Below, one piece after another: positions 9,543-18,664 of a DNA stretch of 64,000 bases (the stretch's first letter is position 1; each line of letters starts with the position of its first letter). This stretch comes from an uncultured Lachnospiraceae bacterium (GTDB lineage Bacteria; Bacillota; Clostridia; Lachnospirales; Lachnospiraceae), in the NCBI GenBank assembly GCA_902766825.1, contig CACXFB010000022.1:100028-164027 (forward strand). Direction: 5' to 3'. The notes beneath the pieces are model-generated. The model had not been told where the DNA came from and did no database searches. It saw nothing but the letters and a program-made list of their open reading frames with translations. A program made the translations under genes and the position numbers.

Positions 9543-9566
9543 AACGAGGAACCGTCCCCCGTTTCA
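9540..9566. repeat. GC-rich palindromic repeat unit, single copy
   Basis: A 27-bp imperfect palindrome, TGAAACG... to ...CGTTTCA, with core AGGAACCGTCCCCC. Bases 9543-9566 are identical to 18510-18533 and recur inverted with one mismatch near 18442-18465. It begins on the stop codon of the HAD gene and lies between converging genes, so it may also help end transcription. Confidence 0.85.
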
Positions 9567-9567
9567 T

Positions 9568-10977
9568 TTATTCTTCACCGTTCCAACAGTATGTACAAAG
9601 TTTGCAGTGGTCAATTCCTACTGCATCTAACATATCATCAAGTCTGTTGAATCTAAGTGATGTGAAGTGAAGTTCTTTACATATCTCATCGACCATCTTC
9701 TCGTATTTTGGAGAATCAGGGTCGGCGTATTCTTTTAATACTTCATCGGTAACGTTACCGTGTTCAAGTCTTTCAATAACTCGTCTTGTAATAAGATCCA
9801 TCTCAGAAGTTGATCTTGAGAAGTTAAGGTACTTGCATCCGTAAAGTAATGGCGGACATGCAGGACGAATGTGAACTTCTTTTGCACCGCTTTCGTAAAG
9901 GAACTGTGTTGTTTCACGAAGCTGTGTTCCACGAACGATTGAGTCGTCTATAAGAAGAAGACTTTTATCTTTAATAAGATCATCTACAGCTAAGAGCTTC
10001 ATTTTGGCGATGAGATTTCTCTTTGACTGCATTGTAGGCATAAATGAACGTGGCCATGTTGGTGTGTATTTTATAAATGGTCTTGAGAATGGGATACCTG
10101 ATTCGTTAGAATATCCAACTGCATGTGCTGTTCCTGAATCAGGAACACCTGCAACTACGTCAGGTGAAACATTATCTCTTCCTGCCATCTTCTGACCACA
10201 GTTGTAACGCATTTTTTCAACACTGATTCCTTCGTATGAACTTGCAGGATATCCGTAGTAAACCCAAAGGAAAGTACATATTTTCATCTCACTGCCCGGC
10301 TTAACCAAAGTAACGCAGTTGGTACTTGTAATAACATCAATCTCTCCCGGTCCTAATTCTTTGTAATCCTTGTAACCAAGATTTTTATATGCAAAGCTTT
10401 CAAATGATACACAAAAAGCGTCTACTTTTTTACCTATAACAACAGGTGTTCTTCCATACTTATCTCTTGCCGCATAAATACCCTGTTCATTAAGAAGAAG
10501 CAAAGAGAGCGAACCGTCAATGCTGTCAATGGCATACTTAATTCCGTCGATAAGATTATCCTTCTGGTTAATGAGAGCAGCTACAAGTTCTGTTGAATTA
10601 ACTTCACCGCTGCTCATCTCAAGAAAGTGTGAGCAACCGTTATCGAAAAGCTGCTTTGTTAGTTCATCCACATTGTTAATCTTACTTACGGTTGTAAGTG
10701 CAAATGTTCCGTGATGAGAACGAACCAATAAAGGCTGTGGTTCATAATCGGAAATACAGCCGATGCCAAGAGTTCCCTTCATTGTGTTGGCTTCTTTGTC
10801 AAATTTAGTTCTAAAAGGTGCATTTTCAATATTGTGAATTGCACGATCATAACCAGTCTCTTCGTTGTAGACTAACATTCCGCCTCTTCTTGTTCCAAGA
10901 TGAGAGTGATAGTCAATTCCGAAAAATAAATCAAATACGCAGTCTTCTTTAGCTGCAACTCCAAAAAATCCGCCCAT
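9568..10977 (-). CDS. Fe-S-type PurF paralogue lacking the glutaminase nucleophile
   Basis: 469 aa, clearly homologous to amidophosphoribosyltransferase along its length, but altered. The protein starts MGGFFGV where PurF has the catalytic N-terminal Cys (CGVFGI). The usual glutamine-binding segments are also changed: IGCISDYEP (72-80) replaces the HVRY-type motif and TTVSKINN (95-102) replaces the NG motif. The phosphoribosyltransferase domain looks intact, with PDSGTAHAVGY and the PRPP loop IDDSIVRGT at 343-351. Cys234, Cys381, Cys458 and Cys461 align with the four 4Fe-4S ligands of Bacillus PurF (236, 382, 437, 440). AGGAGG precedes the ATG. It stands alone, outside any pur operon. It may use free ammonia, be regulatory, or make another product; automatic annotation as purF would be misleading. 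Confidence 0.85.
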   Translation of the reverse strand: MGGFFGVAAKEDCVFDLFFGIDYHSHLGTRRGGMLVYNEETGYDRAIHNIENAPFRTKFDKEANTMKGTLGIGCISDYEPQPLLVRSHHGTFALTTVSKINNVDELTKQLFDNGCSHFLEMSSGEVNSTELVAALINQKDNLIDGIKYAIDSIDGSLSLLLLNEQGIYAARDKYGRTPVVIGKKVDAFCVSFESFAYKNLGYKDYKELGPGEIDVITSTNCVTLVKPGSEMKICTFLWVYYGYPASSYEGISVEKMRYNCGQKMAGRDNVSPDVVAGVPDSGTAHAVGYSNESGIPFSRPFIKYTPTWPRSFMPTMQSKRNLIAKMKLLAVDDLIKDKSLLLIDDSIVRGTQLRETTQFLYESGAKEVHIRPACPPLLYGCKYLNFSRSTSEMDLITRRVIERLEHGNVTDEVLKEYADPDSPKYEKMVDEICKELHFTSLRFNRLDDMLDAVGIDHCKLCTYCWNGEE

Positions 10978-11047
10978 GGCTTTGCCTCCTGTATATGAAT
11001 TTTCAATATTAAAATCGTTAAATTAAAAATAAAAGAAAAACATTACT

Positions 11048-11077
11048 ATTGTAACACCATATATACATAAAATTCAA
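11048..11077 (-). promoter_or_regulatory. Promoter candidate for the PurF-like gene
   Basis: On the minus strand TTGAAT (11077-11072) and TACAAT (11053-11048) are 18 bp apart, about 70 bp before the start codon. Confidence 0.5.
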
Positions 11078-11086
11078 TCTAATTTT

Positions 11087-13189
11087 TTAACAATGCTCAA
11101 ACTCTTTAGCAACCTTTTCAACCTGTGGTCTTGAGGAAAGGAACGCATTTACAACATCAGGATCAAAATGCGTGCCGGATTCTTCCTCGATTATCGAAAA
11201 TGCTTTTTCAAGTGAGAATGCATCTTTGTAATAGCGCTTTGAAACAAGGGCATCAAATACATCCGCAACAGCCATTATTCTGGCACAAAGAGGTATTTCT
11301 TTACCTTTAAGTCCATAAGGGTATCCTCTGCCGTCCCAGCGTTCATGATGTAGACCTGCAAGCTGTTTGGCCTGTAAGAGGTAGTCTGCGTCCGGCATTG
11401 TTGCTATTGTCTGGTCTATGATTTTTTCACCGGCGGTAGTATGAGTTTTCATTATCTCAAATTCCTCGTCGGTAAGCTTGCCCGGTTTATTTAATATTGC
11501 ATCCGGAATTTTAATTTTACCAATATCATGTAAAGGAGCAGACAGGACAGTGTCTGAGATGTATTCATCAGTCAGTATGTCGAGGTGACAACAGTCTTCC
11601 CTCATTTTTTGCATGATAATATTAACGTATGCGGCGGTTTTCTTAATGTGGTCACCCGTTGATTCGTCCCTGTTTTCTACAATGTCCGCAAGAACCATGA
11701 TAAGACCGCTTTGTAACTCAGATATCTTCTGGGTTTTAGACTGAAGCGCACTAAAGTAATCCATGCTGTCCTGGGTTGTTTTAACCATCGCTTTATACAG
11801 GTTTTCTATCTCATCTCCCGTATGGATGTTGAGATTCTTCAGACGGGAAACGTTGTTTTCGCGTGCCTCCTCGGTATTGTAAGCAAAGTCACTTGCCGAA
11901 GCTGCCATAGTATTAACCGGGTAGATAAGGCGGTATCTTGCAAGCCACATACCGATTGCCATAACAAGAATAAAGAAGCCTAAGAATAACGATATGAGTT
12001 TTACAAGGAATTCATATTCGTAGTTACGCAAATCTTTCATCTGTATATCAACAGCTGCAAAACATACAATATTTCCTTTGCTGTCATATACAGGTTCATA
12101 TTCCGTCAGAAGCTATCCAAAAGTATCATCGGTAATAATGGCATCAATATCATTTCCGGACATAAGCGTATCGACATATGGGAGGAAGGACTCATCAAAA
12201 GGAACTACCTCGCCGAGCTTTCCACCCGCCAGTTCTTCCGTATCAAGATCGAATATTACATGGCATCCGTCGGCCATTACCTTATACACATAGACAAATT
12301 CAATAATCGGTGACGAATCACGTATGTCATTTAACTTTTCTTTTGTTTCATTGTAGTCGAGTACTTCACCTTCATTAAGGTAGCGTTCCACATTATCGCC
12401 GTTAACAAATGTTGCAGCAAGAGCGGCACTGCTTTTGGCTATTTGCTTGTGCTTGTCCAAAGAATAGTTCTTGAAAAGCAAAAGGCTTATTAATGCAGCT
12501 ATTAGCGATATTGAAATACATGCAAACGAGAGCATAAAGATAATGCTTGTTTTTAACGAGATAGAGCGGCAACTGACTGAATCTATAGCTTCATCATCAC
12601 TGATAGGAGTCTGACGCCATCCGTTTAACACAAGAGAATTCCTCAGTTTTAGCGGGAGAACCTTGATTATTGCAAAACAAACAGGAAGAATAATTAGTTT
12701 GTCGATTGTATTGATAAGAGAGATAACTAACACTTTCGATGCTGTTTTGTTTATATGGTGTTTTGTATAAAAATTAAATGCAAGTAAATTAATCCTGCTC
12801 CATTTCACTGCAGATGGAAAGAAATGAATGAAACATAAGTCAAACATTATTCCTGTTATTATTATTGTGGCAAACAGTAAAAACAGACGCAGATATTTGT
12901 TCTTGTTGCGGTCGTGTCTGCCAAAATAATGTGCACTGCACACGGCAACAACAATATCTGTAATTCCAAAATAAATAAGGGAGCTCTCAAATAACGCACC
13001 TTTGATAAGACATGATGCTAGAGCAACGAAAATTCCCGGCAGATATCCGCTTAGGGCAGAAATTAGAATGGTGCCGGTACTGTCAAGATATATTGGGAGG
13101 TTAAAATGTTGTGTTAACACATGAAGCAAAAGATTAATCACAACACATAACACTCCTGCGATGAAAAGTGTGATGTGGTTTTTTCTCAT
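11087..13189 (-). pseudogene. Membrane HD-GYP cyclic-di-GMP phosphodiesterase interrupted by an in-frame TAG
   Basis: Two open segments, 13189-12113 and 12112-11087, lie in the same frame and are separated only by a TAG at 12115-12113. Read through, they form one receptor. It has an N-terminal set of about six TM helices, another TM near the end of the first half, an extracytoplasmic dCache-like sensor, a TM helix and HAMP-like linker, then HD-GYP with PLHDIGK and HHERWDGRGYPYG. The residues at the break, DDTFG-stop-LLTEYEPVYD, match the sensor pattern in which Trp usually follows Gly, so TGG to TAG is the simplest event. The ATG at 12040 has no RBS. The product would degrade cyclic-di-GMP. 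The start at 13189 was chosen because ATGAGG precedes it suitably. Confidence 0.85.
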
Positions 13190-13361
13190 GCTAAAAATCC
13201 TCATTTCGTAAAAAAAATACATATCAATTATACCATTTTACAAGAAAAAATTAATATGTTTTGAGAATTAATCGGATGTTTTTTTGTGAAAACGAAGGAC
13301 TGTAAAAATTCATAATTTTGTTGTAGTATTATTAGGGAGTAAAAATACGGAGACAATACAT

Positions 13362-13739
13362 ATGAAATATTTAAAACAATTTATGATTATTTTAGCAATA
13401 TCATTTGCAGGAGAAATTTTGAAATTATGTCTGCCGCTTCCGATACCCGCAAGCATATACGGAATGTTACTTATGCTTGTTGCTTTATTAACGGGAATTC
13501 TTAAGCTGCGGCATGTAAAAGAAACGGGAAGATTTCTTATAGAGATAATGCCTGTTATGTTTATTCCGGCAGGTGTTGGTCTGATTGATTCATGGGGACA
13601 GCTATGTGGCATAATTGTGCCGGTCAGTATTGTGACTGTGGCGGTGCTTATCATAGTGATGGTTGTAACCGGAAGAGTAGCCCAAAGAGTAATTATTTTT
13701 ACACAAAAGTTTTCAGGGCATACAGATAAAACAAATTAA
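13362..13739 (+). CDS. CidA/LrgA family holin-like membrane protein
   Basis: 125 aa with four predicted TM helices and the LrgA signature IPASIYGMLLM, followed by PAGVGLI. CidA/LrgA proteins influence murein hydrolase activity and autolysis, and recent work on the family links them to pyruvate or small-metabolite transport. RBS GGAG lies nine bases before the ATG. It is followed after 26 nt by its usual partner, an LrgB-like protein. Confidence 0.88.
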   Translation: MKYLKQFMIILAISFAGEILKLCLPLPIPASIYGMLLMLVALLTGILKLRHVKETGRFLIEIMPVMFIPAGVGLIDSWGQLCGIIVPVSIVTVAVLIIVMVVTGRVAQRVIIFTQKFSGHTDKTN

Positions 13740-13765
13740 ATTATGGTACAAACAGGAGAAATCAG

Positions 13766-14458
13766 ATGAATGAGTTGATTAATGACAGTGCATATGCAGG
13801 AGTCGCAATAAGCCTGTTGATTTATTTTGCTACCACGACTCTGAAGAAAAGGATTAATTTTGCCTTGTTTAATCCACTGCTTATAACTATAGCGGTGACG
13901 ATAGCAATTCTTGTGGCAGCAGATGTTGATTATGAAGTTTATAACAAAGGAGCGAAGTATCTTAGCTGGCTTCTGACACCGGCTACGGTTTGCCTTGCAA
14001 TACCTTTGTATGAAAAATGGCAGGTCTTAAAGGATAATCTTGCAGCGATACTTCTTAGCGTTTTTGCGGGTGTGTTTACAAGTCTTACTTGCGTTTTTGC
14101 CATTTCAAAAATAATGGATTTGTCTCACAGGGAATATGTGACTTTACTACCCAAATCGATAACTACCGCAATCGGAATAGGCGTAAGTGAAGAACTTGAC
14201 GGATATGTTACCATAACTGTTGCGGTAATTGTTATAACGGGTGTTCTTGGAAATATGTTTGGTGAGGTTATATGTAAAATATTCAGAATAGTTGAACCGG
14301 TTGCAAGAGGACTTGCGTTTGGTACCGCTGCCCACGTTATGGGAACATCAAAGGCTATAGAGCTTGGTGAGACAGAGGGTGCAATGAGCAGTCTTGCTGT
14401 CGCGGTTGCAGGACTTATGACGGTTGTTATAGTACCGTTCTTTGGAAATCTCATGTGA
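13766..14458 (+). CDS. CidB/LrgB family membrane protein
   Basis: 230 aa, about seven TM helices. The family core is recognisable as TLLPKSITTAIGIGVSEELDG and, later, RGLAFGTAAHVMGTSKAIELGE. It partners the LrgA-like protein just upstream. No LytSR-type regulator is adjacent, so control is unknown. RBS AGGAG. The stop is followed within 16 nt by the next gene. Confidence 0.9.
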   Translation: MNELINDSAYAGVAISLLIYFATTTLKKRINFALFNPLLITIAVTIAILVAADVDYEVYNKGAKYLSWLLTPATVCLAIPLYEKWQVLKDNLAAILLSVFAGVFTSLTCVFAISKIMDLSHREYVTLLPKSITTAIGIGVSEELDGYVTITVAVIVITGVLGNMFGEVICKIFRIVEPVARGLAFGTAAHVMGTSKAIELGETEGAMSSLAVAVAGLMTVVIVPFFGNLM

Positions 14459-14473
14459 AAGGAAATGATTTTG

Positions 14474-15121
14474 ATGAAATATAAAATAGCTGTTTTTGAT
14501 ATGGATGGCACAATACTTGATACGCTTGATGATTTGGCTGACAGCACTAATTACGCACTCAGAACCAATGGGCTTCCACAAAGAACAGTGGATGAGGTAA
14601 GAAGATTTGTCGGTAACGGTATAGGAAAACTCATAGAGAGGGCGGTGCCACAAGGGACAGACGATGCCGTAAGACAAAAGGTGTTTGATACATTTACGAC
14701 ATATTATAAAGACCATGCTGCAATTAAAACAAAACCCTATGATGGAATAAAGGAAGTAGTGCAAAAATTAAAAGAAGCGGGTGTGATAACTGCGGTTGTG
14801 TCCAACAAAGCCGATTTTGCGGTGCAAAGTCTTTGCAGGGATTACTTTGACGGATTGTTTGATATGGCGGTAGGAGAGAAAGAAGGAATAAGAAGAAAAC
14901 CTGCGCCTGACAGTGTGCTTGCAGTTCTTGAAAGATTCGGGCTGCAAAAAGAAGATGGTATTTACATAGGCGATTCTGATGTGGATTATAATACTGCGAT
15001 AAATTCAGGACTGGCGCCGCTTATGGTGGGATGGGGATTTCGTGAGGAAAGCTTTCTTATGGAAATCGGAGCACCATTTGTTATACATAAACCGGAAGAA
15101 ATGATTGATATAATATTGTAA
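14474..15121 (+). CDS. HAD phosphatase, phosphoglycolate phosphatase-like
   Basis: 215 aa. Nucleophile and acid/base Asp9 and Asp11 lie in FDMDGTILDTLDD, VVSNK is motif II, Lys is in the RRKPAPD segment, and YIGDSDVDYNTA is motif IV. This is the Gph/PGP pattern (subfamily IA with a helical cap). The ATG at 14474 has AAAGGA ten bases upstream; the in-frame ATG at 14465 is only one base from it. It sits between the lrgAB pair and the ABC exporter. Substrate is not certain, since many relatives clear phosphoglycolate, pyrophosphate or sugar phosphates. Confidence 0.82.
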   Translation: MKYKIAVFDMDGTILDTLDDLADSTNYALRTNGLPQRTVDEVRRFVGNGIGKLIERAVPQGTDDAVRQKVFDTFTTYYKDHAAIKTKPYDGIKEVVQKLKEAGVITAVVSNKADFAVQSLCRDYFDGLFDMAVGEKEGIRRKPAPDSVLAVLERFGLQKEDGIYIGDSDVDYNTAINSGLAPLMVGWGFREESFLMEIGAPFVIHKPEEMIDIIL

Positions 15122-15146
15122 AAATGGAAGGAGAAAGACTGGTACT

Positions 15147-16085
15147 ATGAGTAACGTTATTGAGGTTAAAAACCTGACAAAGAGTTATAAGGAAATTAAG
15201 GCGCTTAACGACCTTTCCTTTGAGGTAACAGAGGGTGAGATACTTGGCCTTTTAGGACCAAACGGAAGTGGAAAGTCAACGACAATTAACTGCATATTGT
15301 CACTGCTTAAATATGATGAGGGCAGCATTACCGTGTTTGGTAAGGACATGAAGCCGGATTCGTATGATATTAAAGCAAAGCTTGGAGTTGTATTTCAGGA
15401 TGTTGCAGTGTTTGACGAGCTTACTGTATATGAAAATATAGATTATTTTTGCGGACTTTATATCAAAGACAAAGCAACCAGAAAAAAATATGTTGAGGAG
15501 GCAATTGATCTTGTAAGCCTTTCGGAGTTTAAGAAGTTCTATCCTAAGAAGCTGTCGGGCGGACTTTTAAGAAGACTTAACATTGCCTGTGGAATAGCAC
15601 ACAAACCGAAACTCATTTTCCTTGATGAGCCGACGGTTGCGGTTGACCCACAGAGCCGTAATTCAATTCTTGAAGGAATTATGAAGCTTAGAGACATGGG
15701 AGCAACGATAGTGTACACAACCCACTACATGGAAGAGGTTGAGATGATTTGTGACAGGGTAATCATTATTGATAAAGGACATGTGCTGGCGTCCGGAACA
15801 ACCGATGAGCTTAAAAGACTTGCAAAGATTGATGAGAAGATTATAGTCGAAGCTAATTCATTTGACAGCAAATACATAGAGGAAATAAAGAGCTTTAAGG
15901 CTGTTCACAGTGCGGATTACAAGGAAAGAGTTCTTACCGTTTCTTACAAAGAGGGAGCAGATAATCTTGTTAAGATTATCGAGTATCTTAAGAAGAATCA
16001 TATTAAGTATAGCAGGGTATATTCGGAAAGACCGACGCTTAATGACGTATTTCTTGAACTTACCGGAAAGGAATTACGTGATTAA
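15147..16085 (+). CDS. ABC transporter ATP-binding protein (ABC-2 exporter)
   Basis: 312 aa ATPase. Walker A is GPNGSGKST at 37-45, the signature is LSGGLLRRLN from 136 (Leu instead of the usual Gln after LSGG), Walker B is LIFLDEP at 156-162, and the switch His is in TTHYMEE. The C-terminal extension of about 90 residues is typical of DrrA/CcmA-like exporters for drugs, lipids or peptides. The two genes immediately downstream encode the membrane parts. The RBS AAGGAG is rather far (about 14 nt) from the ATG. Confidence 0.9.
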   Translation: MSNVIEVKNLTKSYKEIKALNDLSFEVTEGEILGLLGPNGSGKSTTINCILSLLKYDEGSITVFGKDMKPDSYDIKAKLGVVFQDVAVFDELTVYENIDYFCGLYIKDKATRKKYVEEAIDLVSLSEFKKFYPKKLSGGLLRRLNIACGIAHKPKLIFLDEPTVAVDPQSRNSILEGIMKLRDMGATIVYTTHYMEEVEMICDRVIIIDKGHVLASGTTDELKRLAKIDEKIIVEANSFDSKYIEEIKSFKAVHSADYKERVLTVSYKEGADNLVKIIEYLKKNHIKYSRVYSERPTLNDVFLELTGKELRD

Positions 16086-17276
16086 ATGTTTGTACATAAT
16101 TTTAAGTATTCACTCAAAGCATTGTTTAGAAATAAGACGCTGATTTTCTGGACATTAATGTTTCCGATAATACTGGGGACGTTTTTTAAGATGGCGTTTT
16201 CAAATGTAACAAGTTCGGAGGCGTTTAAAGCGATAAATTTTGCGGTTGTTGAAGATGATAACTTTAAAAATGATGAAGTGTTTGTAACTGTAATTAAAGA
16301 GCTGTCTGACGAAGATGGTGATAACAGGATTTTTGACACAACCTACGTTGAAAATGAGGATGAGGCAAAGGAACTTTTAGTTGACGGTAAAATTGACGGC
16401 TATCTTGTGATGCCGGACAAAAAAGATGACACACCGGGAGTTACATTTATAAATAACGGAATTAACCAGACCATTATCAAAAATGTTGTCGAGGAAATTG
16501 CACTTAACGAAAAAATCGGTAATGAAATCGGTGAGACAATTGTTAAGGATGAAATGGCTAAAGGGAACTTTAATATAGACATTGACGGTATATATGAGAA
16601 GGTTATGGAGAAAATGTCGGATGAGACAAATCTTTTGGATAAATCGGCTAACAAGCTTGATTATTCAATGATAGAGTTTTATACGCTTATCGCCATGACA
16701 TGTATTTACGGTGGTATGTTATCAATAGCTTCAATCAATAACAGCCTTGCAAATATTTCTCAAAAAGGAAAAAGAGTCAGCGTGGCACCGACAAGAAAAC
16801 TTGTGACGGTTCTTAGTAGCCTTTTAGCAAGCTACGTTATACAGCTTGTTGGACTTGCGTTGTTGTTTGTATATACTATCTTTGCACTTAACATAGATTA
16901 TGGTGATAATATCGCAAAAGTAATTTTGCTTGGAGCAGTAGGTTCGCTTGCGGGACTTGCAATGGGACTTTTTGTAGGAACCGTATTTAAGGCGGGCGAA
17001 AATGCTAAGACAGGTATTCTTATTGCAATAACAATGTTTTTCTGCAACTTTGCAGGAATGTTTGGAATAACAATGAAATACATAACAGACACAAAGATGC
17101 CGTGGCTTACAAAGATTAATCCGGTTGGACTTATAACAGACGGATTGTATGCGTTGTATTATTACAACACAACTGACAGATTTAGTGCAGACATTATTAA
17201 TCTTATAATTTTAACACTAGTCCTTACGGCAGTGTCATTCTTTAGTATAAGGAGGCGCAGATATGACAGTATTTAA
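16086..17276 (+). CDS. ABC-2 type permease, subunit 1
   Basis: 396 aa. It begins on the base after the ATPase stop codon. An N-terminal TM helix (TLIFWTLMFPIILGTFF) is followed by an extracytoplasmic domain of roughly 180 residues and then five or six TM helices, the ABC2_membrane_3 layout. It pairs with the next gene to form a heterodimeric channel. The substrate is unknown; there is no adjacent biosynthetic or immunity gene to suggest one. Confidence 0.85.
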   Translation: MFVHNFKYSLKALFRNKTLIFWTLMFPIILGTFFKMAFSNVTSSEAFKAINFAVVEDDNFKNDEVFVTVIKELSDEDGDNRIFDTTYVENEDEAKELLVDGKIDGYLVMPDKKDDTPGVTFINNGINQTIIKNVVEEIALNEKIGNEIGETIVKDEMAKGNFNIDIDGIYEKVMEKMSDETNLLDKSANKLDYSMIEFYTLIAMTCIYGGMLSIASINNSLANISQKGKRVSVAPTRKLVTVLSSLLASYVIQLVGLALLFVYTIFALNIDYGDNIAKVILLGAVGSLAGLAMGLFVGTVFKAGENAKTGILIAITMFFCNFAGMFGITMKYITDTKMPWLTKINPVGLITDGLYALYYYNTTDRFSADIINLIILTLVLTAVSFFSIRRRRYDSI

Positions 17277-18429
17277 GACGTTTTTACGAATCCTTAACAA
17301 GAATAAAATGATTATAATGCTCTATACTGGAATATTACTTGGATTTGGCGCACTTAATTCAAGGACTACATCGCAGGATATGAATTTTTCAGATACAAAA
17401 CCGGCACTTGCCATAATAAATGATGACAAAGACGGTGAACTTGCAAAAGATTTAGTCAGATACCTTGATGAGCATGGTGAATTAACAGAATATGATTTGG
17501 ATTTATCAGATAGTGATGACAGCAAAGTGGTAGATGATGCTTTGTTTTACAGACAGATTCATTATCTGGTATATATACCAAAAGATTTTACCGCGCGTTT
17601 TATGGCGGGAGATGATGTAAAACTTACGACAAAATCTACAGGTGATTTTAAGGCAGAACTTTCAAAGATGCTCGTTGAGCGTTATATGAAAACTGCAAAT
17701 ACTTATAAGAACTTAGATGTGACAGATGCCGGGGAACTTGTAGAAAAGATTGATAAAAATATCGATATCACGGCAGATGCCACAATAACATCCAAACTTG
17801 ACACGGAAGCACTCGAGCTTGCAGGTGTGTATTTTAACTTTGAAAGTTACAGTATACTTGCATGTCTTATATATGTAATCTGCATCGTAATGTCGGTGTT
17901 TAATACGAAAAAAATAAAAGACAGAACCAACATAAGCAGTATGGATTTTAAAAAACATAATACAATACTGTTGCTTTGCAACTGCATGTACTCAGTTGTT
18001 GCATGGGCATTCTATTTTGCCTTTGGTTACGTGCTTTTTGGAAAGACAATTATAAGCACACATGGAATGTTGTTTGCATTTAATTCATTTTTATTTACAA
18101 TATGTGCTGCAACAATTGCATTTTTCATCGGAAGTATTGTGAGCAACAAAGATGCAATCGGTGGAATTGTAAATGTTGTGTCGTTAGGCTCGAGTTTTCT
18201 TTGCGGAGCATTCGTGCCGGCGACGTGGCTCCCTGACGGGGTGCTTGCAATAGCGCATGCGCTTCCAACTTATTACTATATCAATGCAAATGACAGAATA
18301 AAGCAGATGGAAACCTTTGATATGACATCTCTTAAACCTGTATTTATTGATATGGGAATAGTGATGGCATTTGCCCTTGCATTTGTGATAATGACCAACG
18401 TTGTTAGCGCTAAAAAGAGAAGAGCGTGA
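17263..18429 (+). CDS. ABC-2 type permease, subunit 2
   Basis: 388 aa with the same topology as the preceding permease: an N-terminal helix, a large soluble segment rich in Asp, then a C-terminal six-helix bundle containing SLGSSFLCGAFVPATWLPDG. It overlaps subunit 1 by 14 bases, and its RBS (AGGAGGCGCAG) lies inside that gene. Its TGA stop is followed at once by a GC-rich palindromic repeat. Confidence 0.85.
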   Translation: MTVFKTFLRILNKNKMIIMLYTGILLGFGALNSRTTSQDMNFSDTKPALAIINDDKDGELAKDLVRYLDEHGELTEYDLDLSDSDDSKVVDDALFYRQIHYLVYIPKDFTARFMAGDDVKLTTKSTGDFKAELSKMLVERYMKTANTYKNLDVTDAGELVEKIDKNIDITADATITSKLDTEALELAGVYFNFESYSILACLIYVICIVMSVFNTKKIKDRTNISSMDFKKHNTILLLCNCMYSVVAWAFYFAFGYVLFGKTIISTHGMLFAFNSFLFTICAATIAFFIGSIVSNKDAIGGIVNVVSLGSSFLCGAFVPATWLPDGVLAIAHALPTYYYINANDRIKQMETFDMTSLKPVFIDMGIVMAFALAFVIMTNVVSAKKRRA

Positions 18430-18438
18430 AACAGGGGC

Positions 18439-18536
18439 GGGTGAAACGGGGGACGGTTCTTCGTTCCAAATCTGAAGGCAAGCAGTGAGATTTCTTGTTT
18501 TGGGATTGGAACGAGGAACCGTCCCCCGTTTCACCC
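18439..18536. repeat. GC-rich palindromic repeat, paired inverted copies
   Basis: Two 31-bp arms, 18439-18469 and 18506-18536, are inverted copies with 30 of 31 positions complementary, enclosing a 36-bp loop. The arms contain TGAAACGGGGGACGGTTC and its complement. The right arm shares 24 identical bases with the single unit at 9543-9566. A partial unit (TGAAACAGGGGCGGG) also starts at the stop codon of the upstream permease. The transcript would fold into a very stable hairpin, as in REPIN-like elements. There is no U-tract. Confidence 0.9.
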
Positions 18537-18664
18537 CCTAGACTTTACTATATGGATATGTTATCCTATTTAGGTGGGCCGTGACGGCAGATGCTTGTGC
18601 GGTTTACACAAATAATACAAAGGTTTGAAGCGTTATTTAATAGCGCTTAGGATTGGAGAATGTT

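Noticed and set aside
11087..12040. Independent shorter HD-GYP gene starting at ATG 12040
   Set aside because: No RBS precedes this ATG, and the same frame upstream encodes the rest of the sensor domain up to the TAG.
11087..13189. Pyrrolysine or other recoded UAG in the HD-GYP gene
   Set aside because: No pyl genes are visible and the site fits a single Trp-to-stop change; recoding would need evidence outside the window.
13362..14458. Toxin-antitoxin or phage holin module
   Set aside because: The pair is ordinary CidAB/LrgAB; no endolysin, phage genes or antitoxin lie next to it.
15147..18429. Lantibiotic or bacteriocin immunity/export cluster
   Set aside because: The ABC-2 set is generic and no precursor peptide or modifying enzyme is nearby.
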